A stretch of 64,000 nucleotides of DNA from Hexactinellida sp. DTS-2022 (lineage: Eukaryota > Porifera > Hexactinellida), in assembly GCA_028753945.1 (NCBI GenBank), contig JAPNXP010000014.1:868001-932000 (forward strand). Direction: 5' to 3'. Position 1 is the stretch's first letter. Every line of letters begins with the position of its first letter. A model generated the notes under the pieces. It did not search any database. It was not told the DNA's origin and saw only the letters and a list, made by a program, of their open reading frames with translations. The position numbers and the translations under genes are program-made. Below are positions 23,701-34,368 of the stretch, piece by piece.

Positions 23701-25376
23701 TACCTTTTCAGTGAGTAGTTTAACTTGTTCTGCGATTATTGTTAATTTGTTAGTTGCGTTTGCTCGTACGAGCTCATCAGCCTAAGATAATCATTCAACG
23801 TCAATTAACACAAATGTTAAGATAATCTCTTATACGTAGTAATAAACCCTATATTAATTAATAATTAATATAAAACTTGTTTTATTTAAATAAATACTTG
23901 CGTAAATATATTCTCAAGGCTAACACATCAAATGTGTATTATAACAAATTTGATTATTTAGAAATTCATATTAACAAAGTACAATAGAACCTCAATACAT
24001 AATACGAAATTCCGGTTAATAAGTACATTATTTCAGTCCCCTCCAAAGCCTTTTTCAATACAAATGAAACAGGTCAATATTACGAATTCCGAAAAAGGCG
24101 AACGCGTTTAGATTGTCCCCTGGTGTTCGTACTAACGAGGTTCTACTATATTATAGGCTTTGTAGGGGACTTGTGACTTATCAATATTAACCGTGTTGTT
24201 ACTTATGAGTGTGATTAGTATAGAGTGTAACCTGTTGAATCTGCATGGCGAGATCCACTAAGTCGGTCGGATTGTGTATTTTCTTTGTGGCTCTCGGGTC
24301 GACCAGATCTTTAAGCGTCTCATCAGAAGAATCGTATAAATTAGCTACACACGAATAATAATAATATTTGTTGTCGAATGATAATGCAATTAGAGATACA
24401 GTCAGGTTCTTTTATTATGAACAACCAAATATTACGTTAATAATAGAGATACTGTACTTCATAATAAGCGAACTCAATTTTATACAAACCCTATGTAAGT
24501 TGTTAAATTGGGACCATTAATTAACCCCACCATACACGATACAATATGTTGCTTGAAAGTAGGACACTGCTCGACTTTCATGCAATATGTTGCATGGAAT
24601 ATTGAATTGGAACTTTCAAATATCTGATTACAGTCGACTCCGCTTAATAGAGTCACCTCGGGACCAGGTCGCTTTGACCCGATTAAGCGGAGAAGTCTAT
24701 TAACCGGTGGCTAAATTAAGCGGAGTTGACGAATATTTGATAAAAATATTTGATAAGGTAAGCAAATTCCTAAGGTCCATATGTGTTCATACTAAGTTAC
24801 TAACGAGTCAATTGTATTAAGCTAAACGTATACCAGCAATTATTATAAAGGGGTATAATTGTGTACGGTTAATTAACAGGAACTATAATTCATTGTCCAT
24901 TGTCAAAACATTCTTCATTACAAATTCTGTTTGTAGAATTATACTATATTTTGCATACGTAATTGTAAATTTAATTTGTTTGTTATACAATTAGCAAATT
25001 GGCCCAATTAGTAAGGTTCTAAGTTCTAACCCTTAGACCAGTGTTCGCAACCTGGGTCCACAAGATCTCATAATTAGTATTACGGTCAATGGGAGGGGTC
25101 CACATAATGTATACTATTGCTATAGGGGGACACGGTTGAAAAAGGTTGGGAATCGCTGCAATAATTTATACTTTTCGGTAGATGAAAGAGATAAATGGCA
25201 TTAGTAAGATAAACACATTAGTTGATAACTGGAGTGTAATTACATTGATTTAGGCAACTATGGTATGTATACTGTCGATGACTGTATTAAGTTGGACAAG
25301 TTAGTTAATTAAATAAGAATTATATACCTTGTGAAGATATCTGTTCTTTCTGCAATAACTCTTTTGTAGATAGCAT
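20721..25376 (-). CDS. C1orf50: C1orf50-like (DUF2452) protein, five exons
   Basis: Exons on the minus strand, 5' to 3': 25376-25328, 24344-24232, 23781-23704, 22598-22461, 20885-20721. All have AG/GT borders and consistent phase, giving 180 codons from ATG to TAG; the human protein is about 200. Recognised family blocks: NPTDLVDLAMQIQQ, ADELVRANATNKLTIIAEQ, ILEDAHRDNELHH, VPGNTYHLYR, and SYRLEADRSWTPID near the C-terminus. The family is widespread in eukaryotes and has no established biochemical role. The long helix (AEQVKLLTEK..) and the conserved His-His and Trp residues are present, so it appears intact. Each of the four introns contains MITEs, several within 8-25 nt of a splice site. The gene is convergent with dystrobrevin. 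Exon 1 rests on phase agreement and a plausible ATG, so it is the least certain. Confidence 0.85.
20894..21025. mobile_element. MITE, 'aaaagtgaac' family, rearranged
   Basis: Starts cagtaaaacagtaagaaag and ends ctggaggttttattg; a second internal end (gagagtttactg) suggests a nested or duplicated copy. On the minus strand it ends about eight nucleotides before the last C1orf50 exon. Confidence 0.65.
21068..21244. mobile_element. MITE, 'gttaatacgaac' family
   Basis: Starts cagtagaacctcgttaatac, ends cgagtaacgaggttctactg with a small duplication of cgagtaacgag; TA at both borders. Confidence 0.85.
21470..21657. mobile_element. MITE, 'ttataacgaa' iteron family, full copy
   Basis: Starts cagtgaactcccgttataac and ends gttataacgagagttcattg before TA. 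About seven copies of a tataacgaa-type motif occur inside, in both orientations, which looks like an array of transposase-binding sites. Confidence 0.85.
21719..22154. mobile_element. MITE with 'cagtggatacc' ends, probably composite
   Basis: Outer ends cagtggataccagtcatagg and catgtatccactg are inverted and followed by TA. A different sequence with gcactt.agatagagg and its diverged copy fills the middle, so an inner insertion is likely. Related ends at 18402-18510. Confidence 0.55.
22259..22445. mobile_element. MITE, 'gactccgcttaata' family
   Basis: Left cagtatactccgcttaataa, right tattaagcggagtcgactg, TA on both sides. It ends 15 nt inside the intron after the donor of C1orf50 exon 4. Shorter relatives at 18225-18275 and 24631-24730. 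Confidence 0.8.
22634..22807. mobile_element. MITE, 'ccggttataag' family
   Basis: Left cagtggatgccggttataag, right gtgcttatatccgacatctactg; five internal ttataacc/ttatatcc motifs. A right-hand fragment lies at about 14430-14483 in dystrobrevin intron 14. Confidence 0.8.
23043..23302. mobile_element. Element with 'taccgtatttactcgaatag' ends
   Basis: Left taccgtatttactcgaatag and right attcgagtaaatacggta are near-perfect inverted repeats, different from CAGT families; similar in plan to 17552-17780. Confidence 0.75.
23511..23595. mobile_element. MITE, 'attaacgcg' family
   Basis: Left cagtaaaccttattatag, right ctataataaggta, with attaacgcg palindromes inside. A second copy splits cassette 0 flank at about 29371-29455; a diverged one is near 50022-50100. 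Confidence 0.7.
23599..23681. mobile_element. 83 bp MITE, 'ctcccaaagcggcac' ends
   Basis: Left caggtaaaactcccaaagcg, right cgctttgggaggtttagctg. It follows the previous element after a few bases of TA-rich sequence and begins about 20 nt into the intron after C1orf50 exon 3. Confidence 0.85.
23985..24152. mobile_element. MITE, 'gttagtacgaac' family
   Basis: The left end is degraded (aacctcaatacataatacg); the right end cgtactaacgaggttctact is intact. Lies in C1orf50 intron 2. Confidence 0.7.
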
Positions 25377-25742
25377 TATGTATATAATCTGTAATTCAAT
25401 AGCTCTCTACAAATATAATCGAGTATGTCTATGTATGAATGAATAAATAAAACTAATTTACCCTACATATTAAATTGTTACTTGGGTGGTTGTTTGTTCG
25501 ACAATAATTGTTCCCTACAAAATTTTTCCAAGGGTGTGATTTTCCAGCAATTTTTGTAGGGAACAATATTGTACTTTTACACAGAAACTACGCAGTGAAA
25601 TCAATAGTTTGGAATAATTGAAAATATCAGGATTAGAATATTGTCTCGAGTAGTCGAATCTACGCATTCTCCGAAGAGCTAACACTTGGACTCTGTTGTT
25701 ATTATAATCTGAATTTGTACAGCACGAATTTCAAGTATTCCA
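25377..25742. other. Region upstream of the C1orf50 homologue
   Basis: Non-coding as far as I can see. It contains a hairpin element at about 25515-25567 with arms attgttccctacaaaattt and attgttccctacaaaaattg (inverted). Promoter elements could not be identified. Confidence 0.4.
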
Positions 25743-26066
25743 TTAAAGATTGAAATGTATGAGATAAAATAAATTGAACACCTTAACATTATGATCTCTC
25801 AAGTCACTACTTATAATATTAATTTGTCTGTCCAGACAGAAATAGTAAGCTTCAATCAGCTGTGACACATCAAATGCATTAGGTTCCCATCTCTGGAAAA
25901 TGATTGTACATAATGAAACAAACACGAAACAAGACTATAAATAGAGATCGAGTTAATTTCAGGTCGCGAGGCCTAGTGCCCTATGTTATATGCGGACAGT
26001 TAAGTGGAGTCGTATCGACAGACCTCAAATCCTCAACACTCAAATGGGATATGCTATTAGTTTCAC

Positions 26067-26687
26067 CATGGCCACTTAATAAACTGCCGTGTATGTCACC
26101 GAGAGGCCAAAAAAATAGAAGGCCAGGTATAAATTTCACTCTAAGCTAAACTATGCTTCCTATTGTTATTATATATACAGGTAAACCTCCCAAAGCGGCG
26201 CCCATCGGGAGAATGATTTTGTGCCGCTTCTCGGAGGTTGCCGCTTTGGGAGGTTGCTCGTAAGGTAAAACTCCCAAAGCGGCACCCATCGGGAGAATGA
26301 TTTTGTGCCGCTTCTCGGAGGTTGCCGCTACTCGGAGGTGCCGCTTTGGGAGGTTTACCTGTATATATATATATCCCTATTTTAGTATTCCTGTTATAAA
26401 ATTATTAGAAAGTAGGAAGAAAATGAAATTTATGATACCGGTATTTGAATTTTTTTCATTTTACCATTAATTGTTACCGTCACCATGAAATGGCGCCTAA
26501 ACAGCTTAACCACAAATCTGAGATTCTCAAAAGTGGTTCCATTGGACTCGCGATGGTTGATTACCCATATACAACCCAAATAATAACAATGGGAAGCATA
26601 GTTTAGCTTATAATGAAATATATAAACTGGCCTTCTAATTATTTGGCCTCTCGGTGACATACACGGCCGTATATCAAGTAGGCCATG
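26067..26687. mobile_element. Foldback element, 'catggcctacttaata' ends, copy 1
   Basis: Arms begin catggccacttaataaact and end caagtaggccatg; flanks gtttcac (26060-26066) and gttccac (26688-26694) form a 7 bp duplication with one mismatch. The left arm is shortened and joined to a nested MITE (26178-26361). Copy 2 is at 62913-63700. Confidence 0.75.
26178..26361. mobile_element. Tandem double copy of the 'ctcccaaagcgg' MITE
   Basis: Two units of the element seen at 23599-23681 stand head to tail: caggtaaacctcccaaagcg.. then gtaaggtaaaactcccaaag.., ending gggaggtttacctg, all inside one pair of TA borders. Confidence 0.8.
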
Positions 26688-27493
26688 GTTCCACGCATTC
26701 CTACATACAGTGTATATGTGTCAACTGACAGACCACACAAGCCATACTCTGTTTCAACACGAAACAGAATGTCCCCAGACACTTTATCTAGCTTGTAGAT
26801 ATAATGCGGATAATTACAGTTGACAAGTTATGAAATTAGGAAGAGACATCCGAATAATTACATACTTTGCTGAACACCTGAATCCTATTTGCACAAAAAT
26901 CACACACAAATATATCTCCATTGTCTCTGTCTATTGACAGACCATGAGGAGTATATTTAAATCTGTATTATTCCTCCATTGACACCAGACCACACTGGGT
27001 TGTGTCTCTCACACAAGCGACACAATCCAGCCATGCCACTCGAGCCACACTAATGGAATTCGATCCACAGTCGCCTCTAGTACCCGTATCTTCTCGTCCA
27101 ACTTCGGGACACATTTATTTGAGTCTCATTGAGCTCAATATGTTGGAGATAGTGTGACACATCAGTTTTGGTCACTTTCAATTGATTCAGTTTCGCCTGT
27201 CTATCCTCCACTTGTGTCTCTGCCACACGGACACTTCATCCAGCTGTGCCACCAGTTCGAGGTGTCTGCCACGTAGCACTTGGAAATAATACTCGAATCG
27301 GACACGTAACTCCTCTTTCGCTATCAGCACTTACGCTACAAACTCAGTTGCCATTCTACACTCGATTAGTTTCACTACTTTAACACAGTTGTACAAAGCA
27401 TTCCCAGAGCTCTCTACAGCATAGCAACCATATGGCTACTATGCTACGTATAACCATATTCCATTAATCTCTCCATTACAACATTTGTATGTA

Positions 27494-27668
27494 CAGTTGA
27501 AACCGGATATTTTAACACCGGATATTTTTAACAATCGGATATTTTTAACACATTTTCTTCTAAATAATTAATTATTGTTGTTGTTATAAAATCGGGTATT
27601 TTTAACAATCGGATATTTTTAACAAATTTTCGTGTAAAGAATGTGTTAACAATATCCGGTTTCAACTG
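27494..27668. mobile_element. MITE, 'ccggatatttttaac' family
   Basis: Left cagttgaaaccggatatttt, right atatccggtttcaactg, TA borders. The motif cggatatttttaaca is repeated four times, so the element is built from iterons. Confidence 0.85.
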
Positions 27669-27889
27669 TACTTAGTAACTATTATGATTAGTTTCACTTA
27701 TTACCACTAACATGAATAATTACATACTGTTACGGGTTTGGCAGACTATAATAAATTGCAAATACAAATATAAGTATGGAAACTAAAGACTGTTACAAAC
27801 TCTAATCTAATAAGTAATCAAGATACTAAAGCCGATGGTTCGATCTAGAAGTCTTGTCAATAACATACTATAAGTTCAAAATACAATTA

Positions 27890-27976
27890 CAGTCAACATC
27901 CGTTTATTAGAATTTCGCTAATTCGACAAAATTTATTTTTCCCTCCTTGCGAGGTCGAATTAACGGATGTTGACTG
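27890..27976. mobile_element. 87 bp MITE, 'catccgttaattcg' family
   Basis: Left cagtcaacatccgtttatta, right aattaacggatgttgactg, TA borders. Only about 40 bp of non-palindromic sequence remains. Confidence 0.85.
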
Positions 27977-29657
27977 TAACTAAATATATAAATTAATTGG
28001 ATTGGTTTACTCACAGCTAACTACTCTGAATACTATACCAGCTTCCAAACTCTGATCAAACGCTTGAACGATTTAACAACGAGACTTATTGTCCCTCCAC
28101 AGAACTAAGCTCGATCCTGATTATTAAATTATAATAATACTAATCAAAATATTAAAAACACAATGTTCTTTGTTTGATTATGTGTGTGTGTGTGTGTGTC
28201 CTCACTAATGGCCAATTATCCAGGGATTTTCACGATTCACTTGGTTGACTCGGTCATACGAGTCACCGAATTCGACACGAGAACATGCATATATGCATGT
28301 CTACTGAAACATGCATATCTCTAAAATAAAGTGAGCTAAAAGGAAACTTCCAAAACGCTAAGGGTCGTTTCCGTCCTATACACATTTCTGTAATGGTTTG
28401 ACACCTTTGCATTGAGGATGACACGACAAAAAATCTAAAATTACAGCTTTGCCGACAGCAATCACAGCATTTCTTTTGGAGGCACTTTAAACAACCAAGC
28501 ACCAAAATATAGTGCCTCCGAAGAACATGCTGTCGGCACAGCTTTAATTTTAGATTTTTAATATTGATCTCACGTCCATATAGTATAGCATATATATATA
28601 TATATATATCCTTTAGTATACATACGTAACTTTATAATATACTTTGAGTGACCTTCAAAGTTCACCACAGAACAATTTCGTAGCTGGGAAGGGGTGGAGT
28701 TATTATATCTAAACGAGAGTATTCCCATACAGTCAATTCGCTGGGCGATCGGAGAAGAAACAGCGGACACTACAAGCTTCTTAATGGAATATTCCAACCC
28801 AGTCAATATTGGTGAAGTATTTAACGACGTTGGTAGTGGAACATAAACCATTCTGAAAGTGGTATTTGGATGATGAATTTAGAATATATTTTCTTTGATG
28901 TATAATAAATATATTTCAACTTTCTTGATAGATGGTTTCTCAGTGCTTAAAAAAAAAACGTCCTAAACTGGCACAGTTGACCCGCAAGGCTTCCCACAGA
29001 GTCTATAATTTTAAGGCCCAATCCTGGGCATTACACCCCCCAGATTTTGTGCTGATCCATCCCTGTATATGATAGCAGTGATTGTCCTATTATGTATATT
29101 ATTATATTGTGTTGTTGCATTTCATTTATCCTGTATTGAGAAGAATTAAAGACACTCGTTTGAAAGATTTATAAAACTTGAGTAGATTCGGAAAGATCTA
29201 GTTTAATATTTGAGTATCAGTAAAGTTTAGTATATTTGGAATTTTGAAAAAGCTTTACTATATTTTGGGAATATTACCATATTAAATAATTATAGTATGT
29301 ATAGACAATGGATTATTGCAAACTTAATTAGTAAATCTAAACACAGTTGTAGTGTAATAATGGAGGAAATTAACTCGCCATGAAATTAACGCTCCATGTA
29401 ATTAACGCGAATTAGAGCAATTCGCATTAATTTCATGTCATGGCGAGTTTTGCCCATTGTCAAAAATAAATTGTACCCGAAAGAATATTCACGATTAATA
29501 TCAATGCGACTAAAATCAGTAAAGCATATGTAGAAACCAATTAAACACGCAGAAAGGGATTAGACTAAAGGAAAACTTCACAGTATAACATGTAGAAAAT
29601 AGATAGAACTGCAAGCTAAAGAATTCAATTCAGTTAATAGAAAGGAAGAAATAAGAA
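27977..29657. other. Non-coding spacer with dispersed repeats
   Basis: Contains a TG microsatellite (28180-28199), the foldback at 28425-28562, a sequence at 28625-28890 shared with 31700-31810 and 50300-50560, a sequence at 29010-29110 shared with 50600-51020, and diverged 'aaacttgagtatatttgga' units at 29160-29260. On the + strand an acceptor-like ttactcacag at 28016 opens about 30 codons to a stop (28018-28112); without neighbours I do not call it an exon. Confidence 0.5.
28425..28562. mobile_element. Foldback 'ggaggcactatattttg' family, copy 1
   Basis: Arms of roughly 60-65 bp: aaatctaaaattacagcttt.. and the inverse ..ttaattttagatttttaa, with cttttggaggcact near the loop. Other copies at 31505-31642 and 62130-62262. 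Confidence 0.8.
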
Positions 29658-30233
29658 TCAAAATATCTGTATACAGTTCTTAACAGCTTGAGTAACTACA
29701 ATGACTCTTCCTTCTTTATCCACTGTAATACCTGTAGGATTGTTAGAGGTAGATATTGTATGAATCTTCTGGAATTGAGGGCTGAAAATATGAATAGAGT
29801 GAGAATTGTAATCCGAAATGAGAATATTATAAGTTTGGTCAATGAAGAATAAATACGGATCATTAACTTTCATTCCTTGGCCACTAGATATAACACTCTT
29901 CTGTAGAATGTGAATATAGTTGTAGAGATGGAGACAAGGATTAGATTCATCGAGAACATAAATGTATTCTTTGGAGAGTTTAACATCATTAGGGTGTTCG
30001 AGTGTTTCTTTTCCAAACTGCGACTTGAAAGATAAATCACTATCGAGTATCTGAATACGATTATTAAAACGATCACAAATGTAAATGTCTCCATTAGACT
30101 CATTAATCGTTAGACCAAAGGGATTGTTAAATTCTAACTCTCCTCTTCCCTGTCTACCGATTCTAGAAACAAACTTCCCATTGAGTTGATAATTGTGAAT
30201 ACAGTTGTTACCTTGAGAAATAAAGAATTGCAA
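29658..30233 (-). pseudogene. A-type NHL gene fragment (cassette 0)
   Basis: The last 191 codons of an A-type gene remain, from the second NHL blade (ISQGNNCIHNYQLNGKF) to the shared C-terminus CIQIF. The coiled coil and first blades are missing: at 30234 it joins an unrelated NHL fragment. The open frame is intact within the piece. The 3' flank is the same as in cassettes 1 and 3, except for an 'attaacgcg' MITE at 29371-29455. Confidence 0.7.
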
Positions 30234-30465
30234 AAGAATTGCAGTTTATGAGACTGCTTTCAATCCATAACAACAACAATAAGTCCCTCCTTGTTGATAT
30301 CTATACCTTGAGGACAATAAACTCTTGTCCCTTCGTGTCCAATGGTGGTAACAAGTTGTCCCTCTCTATTGAACACCTTAACATTATGATCTCTAAAGTC
30401 ACTAATTATAATATTTATTTGTTTGTCCAGGCAGAAATAGTAAGCTTCAATCAGCAGTTCCTATG
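30234..30465 (-). pseudogene. Third type of NHL fragment (D) between A0 and B0
   Basis: The minus strand reads, with breaks, YYFCLDKQINIIISDFRDHN and VTTIGHEGTRVYCPQGIDIN, typical blade sequence but neither A, B nor C type. It matches the blade at 25780-25900. Its junctions with A0 and B0 are abrupt, so cassette 0 is a chimera of three genes. Confidence 0.55.
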
Positions 30466-30905
30466 ACAATGCATTAAAAATTCTTTAATTTGGTGAAGTA
30501 AGGTAGATTCCTTATCAAAAATATATATACAATAGTTGCCAAAATCTGAGATAATAAAGTTACCAGCTCCATCTATCTTGAATGCAATGGGGCGGCTTAA
30601 GTGTTTGGATATTGAGGTAGAAATAGTGTTCTGCAGGTATTGGTAGTTGTAATTGAAATGTATAGGAAAGGATTTTGATGAGATAAGACGTAAATATCAT
30701 CTTTGATAAGCTGTATGTGAGAAGGATAGTTAATTATGGTATTACCAAACTGTGATTTGTATGAATAATCTTTGGAGAATATTTGTATTCTCTTGTTGGA
30801 AACATCGCAAACATAAATATCTTCATTAAATTCATTAATAGCAATGCCACGAGGGTTTTTGAACGTGATTTGATAAATTATTCGAGATTCACCGTGATTT
30901 ACCAT
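30466..30905 (-). pseudogene. B-type NHL gene fragment (cassette 0)
   Basis: Covers blades from FKNPRGIAINEFNEDIYVCD to the region matching DGAGNFIISD, with a frameshift near 30655 after NPFLYI. The N-terminal half is replaced at about 30862 by a 75 bp palindrome (arms gtgatttgataaattattcg). Beyond it (30912-31240) the sequence matches 55860-56100, the spacer of cassette 3. Confidence 0.65.
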
Positions 30906-30911
30906 AAATAT

Positions 30912-31470
30912 CGAATAATTTTATCAAATCACGTTTTACAGTGTCGGTATGTGTATAATTATACTCAGGTAGTTGATTGGAGTCGAAAGAGGGGTCACTC
31001 GATTGGGTAAGTACACATTTGGAGAATGGAATTTTTGACACATTCCTGGTACATTCCAGCGTTGCTATGGAAAAATTCTCCTAAATATGTTCATGTGATA
31101 TATCAAATTATCGGAAATTTACTTGGAAACCGAATTCAACAATAAAAAGACGATATAATTTAATTTGAACAAGTTTTTATGGGAAACAAGTCCGGCGAAC
31201 ACTATCGGACGTGTTAACTTTGACGAGCTGTCATGGCCGATATAGACACTCTTTCAATTGCCTCAATATCCAAAAATGTTCGCACTATATCAAAGTACAT
31301 CTGTACAAATTTTGGTGCTTTTATCAAAAAAATGAACAATTGTATGGTTGTGCCGCTGCACTATAGTACTTTATTGAATCCCAGGAGAAAATGTATAGGG
31401 ATTGCAAACCCTAGGTACAACCCCCCTGAACCCCTCCGATTGATCCATCCCTGATTTCTGTGTTTCTGTA
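30912..31470. other. Spacer between cassette remnant 0 and the DIRS element
   Basis: The left part is homologous to 55860-56100 (shared block cattccagcgttgctatgga). The + strand frame at 31233-31454 has no recognisable domain and ends in a sequence (ccctccgattgatccatccc) that resembles the dispersed repeat near 29040 and 50640, so I do not call a gene. Confidence 0.4.
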
Positions 31471-31504
31471 ATGGTTTGACACCTTTACATTGATGATGAC
31501 ATGA

Positions 31505-31642
31505 CAAAATAATCTAAAATTACAGCTTTGCCGACAGCAATCACAGCATTTCTTTTGGAGGCACTTTAAACAACAAAGCACCAAAATATAGTGCCTCCGA
31601 GGAACATGCTGTCGCCACAGCTTTAATTTTAGATTTTTAACA
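31505..31642. mobile_element. Foldback 'ggaggcactatattttg' family, copy 2
   Basis: Nearly identical to 28425-28562 over both arms; followed by a short tatag tandem run (31660-31680). Confidence 0.8.
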
Positions 31643-33971
31643 ATGATCACACGTCCATATAGTATAGTATAGTATAGTATATCCTTTAGTATACTTAAGT
31701 TACTTTATATTATACTTTGAGTGACCTCCAAAGTTCACCACAGAACAATTTCGTAGCTGGGCAAGGGTTGAAGTTATAATATCTAAACGAGTCAATTCGC
31801 TGGGCGATCGGATATCGGATAAACCAGATATGACAATGGGTTTCATATGTCTATTCCTCCAAGTCTTTGAGTGAGCAATCTGGCAGATTATGTTTCTGCC
31901 CTGGTTAGAGATGTAACGAACATCTATTGCGGCTATTTCAGAGCAACGGGTAGCCGTGGTGATAGCAATCAATGTTGCTGTTTTCTTTGTGAGGTATTTG
32001 AGCTCAGTGGGATCCCCTTTTGGGATTTCAGATAATCTAGGAGGACATTCAGGTCCCAGGCACTTGAGTATCTTGTCTGTTTGGGATTATGTTGTCTATA
32101 CCCTTAAGCAGCCTTGGTATTAGTGGATCATTGATGTTAGCGGGATTCCCGGAAATTGTCAGTATAGTGACCACAGCGATGGCAATCCAGCTAGAGGATT
32201 TTCCGCGTCAAATGTATCGTCAAGAAGGTCAATATGCTGTTTGTAGATGGGTCCAAGGGATCGGCTGACCACTGAGACACCAACGTGACCATGCGTTCCA
32301 CGCAGATTTGTAAGATTTCTTTGTGGAAGGCACCACGATTTGAGAATGATCTCAACAGGCCTGTCCGGAATTCCTCTGTCTCTGAGGAGTTCCCGGATAT
32401 GACACAGGCCAGTAGTCTCATCTGTTGGTGGCTGGAGTGGGGCGATAGTTCCCCAGCGGATCGGTGAGTAGTGTTTGGCTCTGAGGCAACTGCACTGGTG
32501 GTTGGATTAAGGACTCCAGAAGAAGGGGCCACCAAGGCCTGCTAGGCCAGAATGGGGTTATAATGATCGCTGTTGTGATCTCCTCCCGTGTCAACTTGGA
32601 GAGAGTCCGGCCCATGAGGATTGGCGGGGGGAACATGTATAGTATTCCCAGGTCTTCCATTTCAGTACGAAGGCGTTCACTGCCCAGGCCTCCGGTCTGG
32701 ACGCCAACTCACAAATTTCGCCACCTGGTTGTTCAGGCGTGAGGCGAAAAGGTCCACGTGCGGGTATACCTGGGTCTGGTAGAGGATTGCTCCGAAAACT
32801 ATCGGACAGATACGCCATTCGTGTTGGTGTGAGTTCAACTGGCGGGATAGAGCGTCGGCAGTTATATTCTCCTTCCCTGGATATACTCCGCAGTCAGAGT
32901 AATTAGAAGCTGCATCGTATGTGTCAGGAGCTGAGTTGCCAGCTGGCACAGAGGGAGGGAGTGAGTGCCTCCAAATCTGATGACGTAGCGAATTGTAGTG
33001 GTATTGTCCGTCTGCACCAAGCCGTGCGTTGTGGGAGTGGCAAATAACTTCAATTCTAAGAGGTTGATGTGAAGCGTGTTCTCTAGGGTGACCAGCTCCC
33101 GAGGCTCGTTTCTCCTGGCAAGAGGCTCCAGCCTGTTAGCAGACGTAGGTTTGGATAAGCAGGCTTATCTCTGCCTCAGAATTTGGCTGGAATTCCAATC
33201 TTCCGCCTTTGTCATCCATCAGGTGATGTTCGCCTGGGATGGTTGGGAGAGATGGACATACTGACTGTAGTTGTTCGACGACAACTGGAGCGTTGCTATT
33301 AGGTCGAACTGAAGTGCTCGATAGGATAATGGAGCAATTGGAAAAGCTATTTTGGTAAAGCTCAGCAATCCGACCAGTGCTGCCAGTTCTCTGGCTGAGC
33401 AGTCGCCCCTGTGTGCTATTCTCCGACACTGATATTAGATCTTCGTCAGAGTTCGTTGGGTACTCGTAGGAGCATCCGGCGTGTGTCCACTATAATTCCT
33501 AGGAATTCTATGGTTTGTTGGGGCGTGAGAATTGACTTCTCCCAATTCACAATGAATCCCAGGTTCTGTAACAGGGAGATGGTAACATTGATATGAGCCG
33601 TCAGCATTGCCTGGCTGGGTTCGTTAGCAGCATGTCGCTAGGTATGCTACTATCTTGATCCCTTGGGACCGGAGATAGGAGAGGGTCTCTTCAGCAGTTT
33701 TGTGAAGATGTATGGTGCCATGCTCAGGCCGAATGGCATTGCCCGTTACAGGAAGGTTTGTCCCTGCCAGAGAAACTGGAAGAACTTGCGAGATTCCTTC
33801 CGAACTGCCACTGCAAGATAGGCATCCTTTAAATCTATTTGGCTAACCAGTTTCATTGGGAAACTGTGTACTGTATACAATGCAGGCCCTCCATCTTGAA
33901 GTGGGGAGGGTTGAGATGTTTGTTCAGGGCTTTGAGATTTAGTATTAATCTCCATTGCCCCGATCTCTTGA

Positions 33972-34368
33972 GCCGGTGTCGGAGTGCCAGCGGTCCCCCC
34001 GTGTCAGATGTCCCCCTTAGGGTCAGATGTCCCCCCCTCGGACTCCTCACCCTAGGGCCAGCTGTCCCCCCGGACCTGTGGCCCTAGTATCAGCTGTCCC
34101 CCCTCAGGGTTAGATGTCCCCCAATCGGACTACTTTATATGTAGAATATGAAACTATAGTGATGTGCATTGTGAAATTTATTGTTCTGGGACCCTAGTGT
34201 GAGGTTTCTGAGGGAAGACATACGATCCTGATGGGGGACAGCTGACTCTTGGGCCACAGGTCCGGGGGACATCTGACCCTAGGGCCACTGGTCCGGGGAG
34301 ATATCTGACCCTAGTGCAATAGGTCCGGAGGGACATTATTTAGGGGGGACCGCTAGCACTATGACACC
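33972..34368. mobile_element. GC-rich foldback element inside the DIRS reverse transcriptase
   Basis: Ends ccggtgtcggagtgccagcg and its diverged inverse ctagcactatgacaccgg. The arms are made of repeated ggtcagatgtccccc-type blocks in opposite orientation; the centre (34130-34200) is AT-rich. It separates the DIRS coding segments GAIETVGKPYFLTPSF and RSGQWRLILN, which are close together in intact RTs. Confidence 0.75.

Larger units (their letters stand above)
25743..27352 (-). pseudogene. Coiled-coil/NHL pseudogene, split by a foldback element
   Basis: Reading leftwards from about 27352, MATEFVA is followed by a stop, then by helical segments with stops and frameshifts (EELRVRFEYYFQVLRGRH, VEDRQAKLNQLKVTKTDVSH). 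NHL-type blades follow: YTPHGLSIDRDNGDIFVCDF and KVSGDILFRVETEYGLCGLS. The foldback at 26067-26687 interrupts the sequence, and a last blade-like piece (YYFCLDRQINIISSDLRDHN) lies at 25780-25900. It belongs to the same broad family as the array to the right but is a distinct, older member; the last piece matches the segment at 30234-30465. Several stops exclude a functional product. Confidence 0.65.

Noticed and set aside
28018..28112. Possible terminal exon on the + strand after ttactcacag
   Set aside because: About 30 open codons with no partner exon or recognisable family; chance is likely.
31233..31454. 73-codon + strand frame starting MADIDTLS
   Set aside because: No domain, no splice context, and its end overlaps a dispersed repeat.
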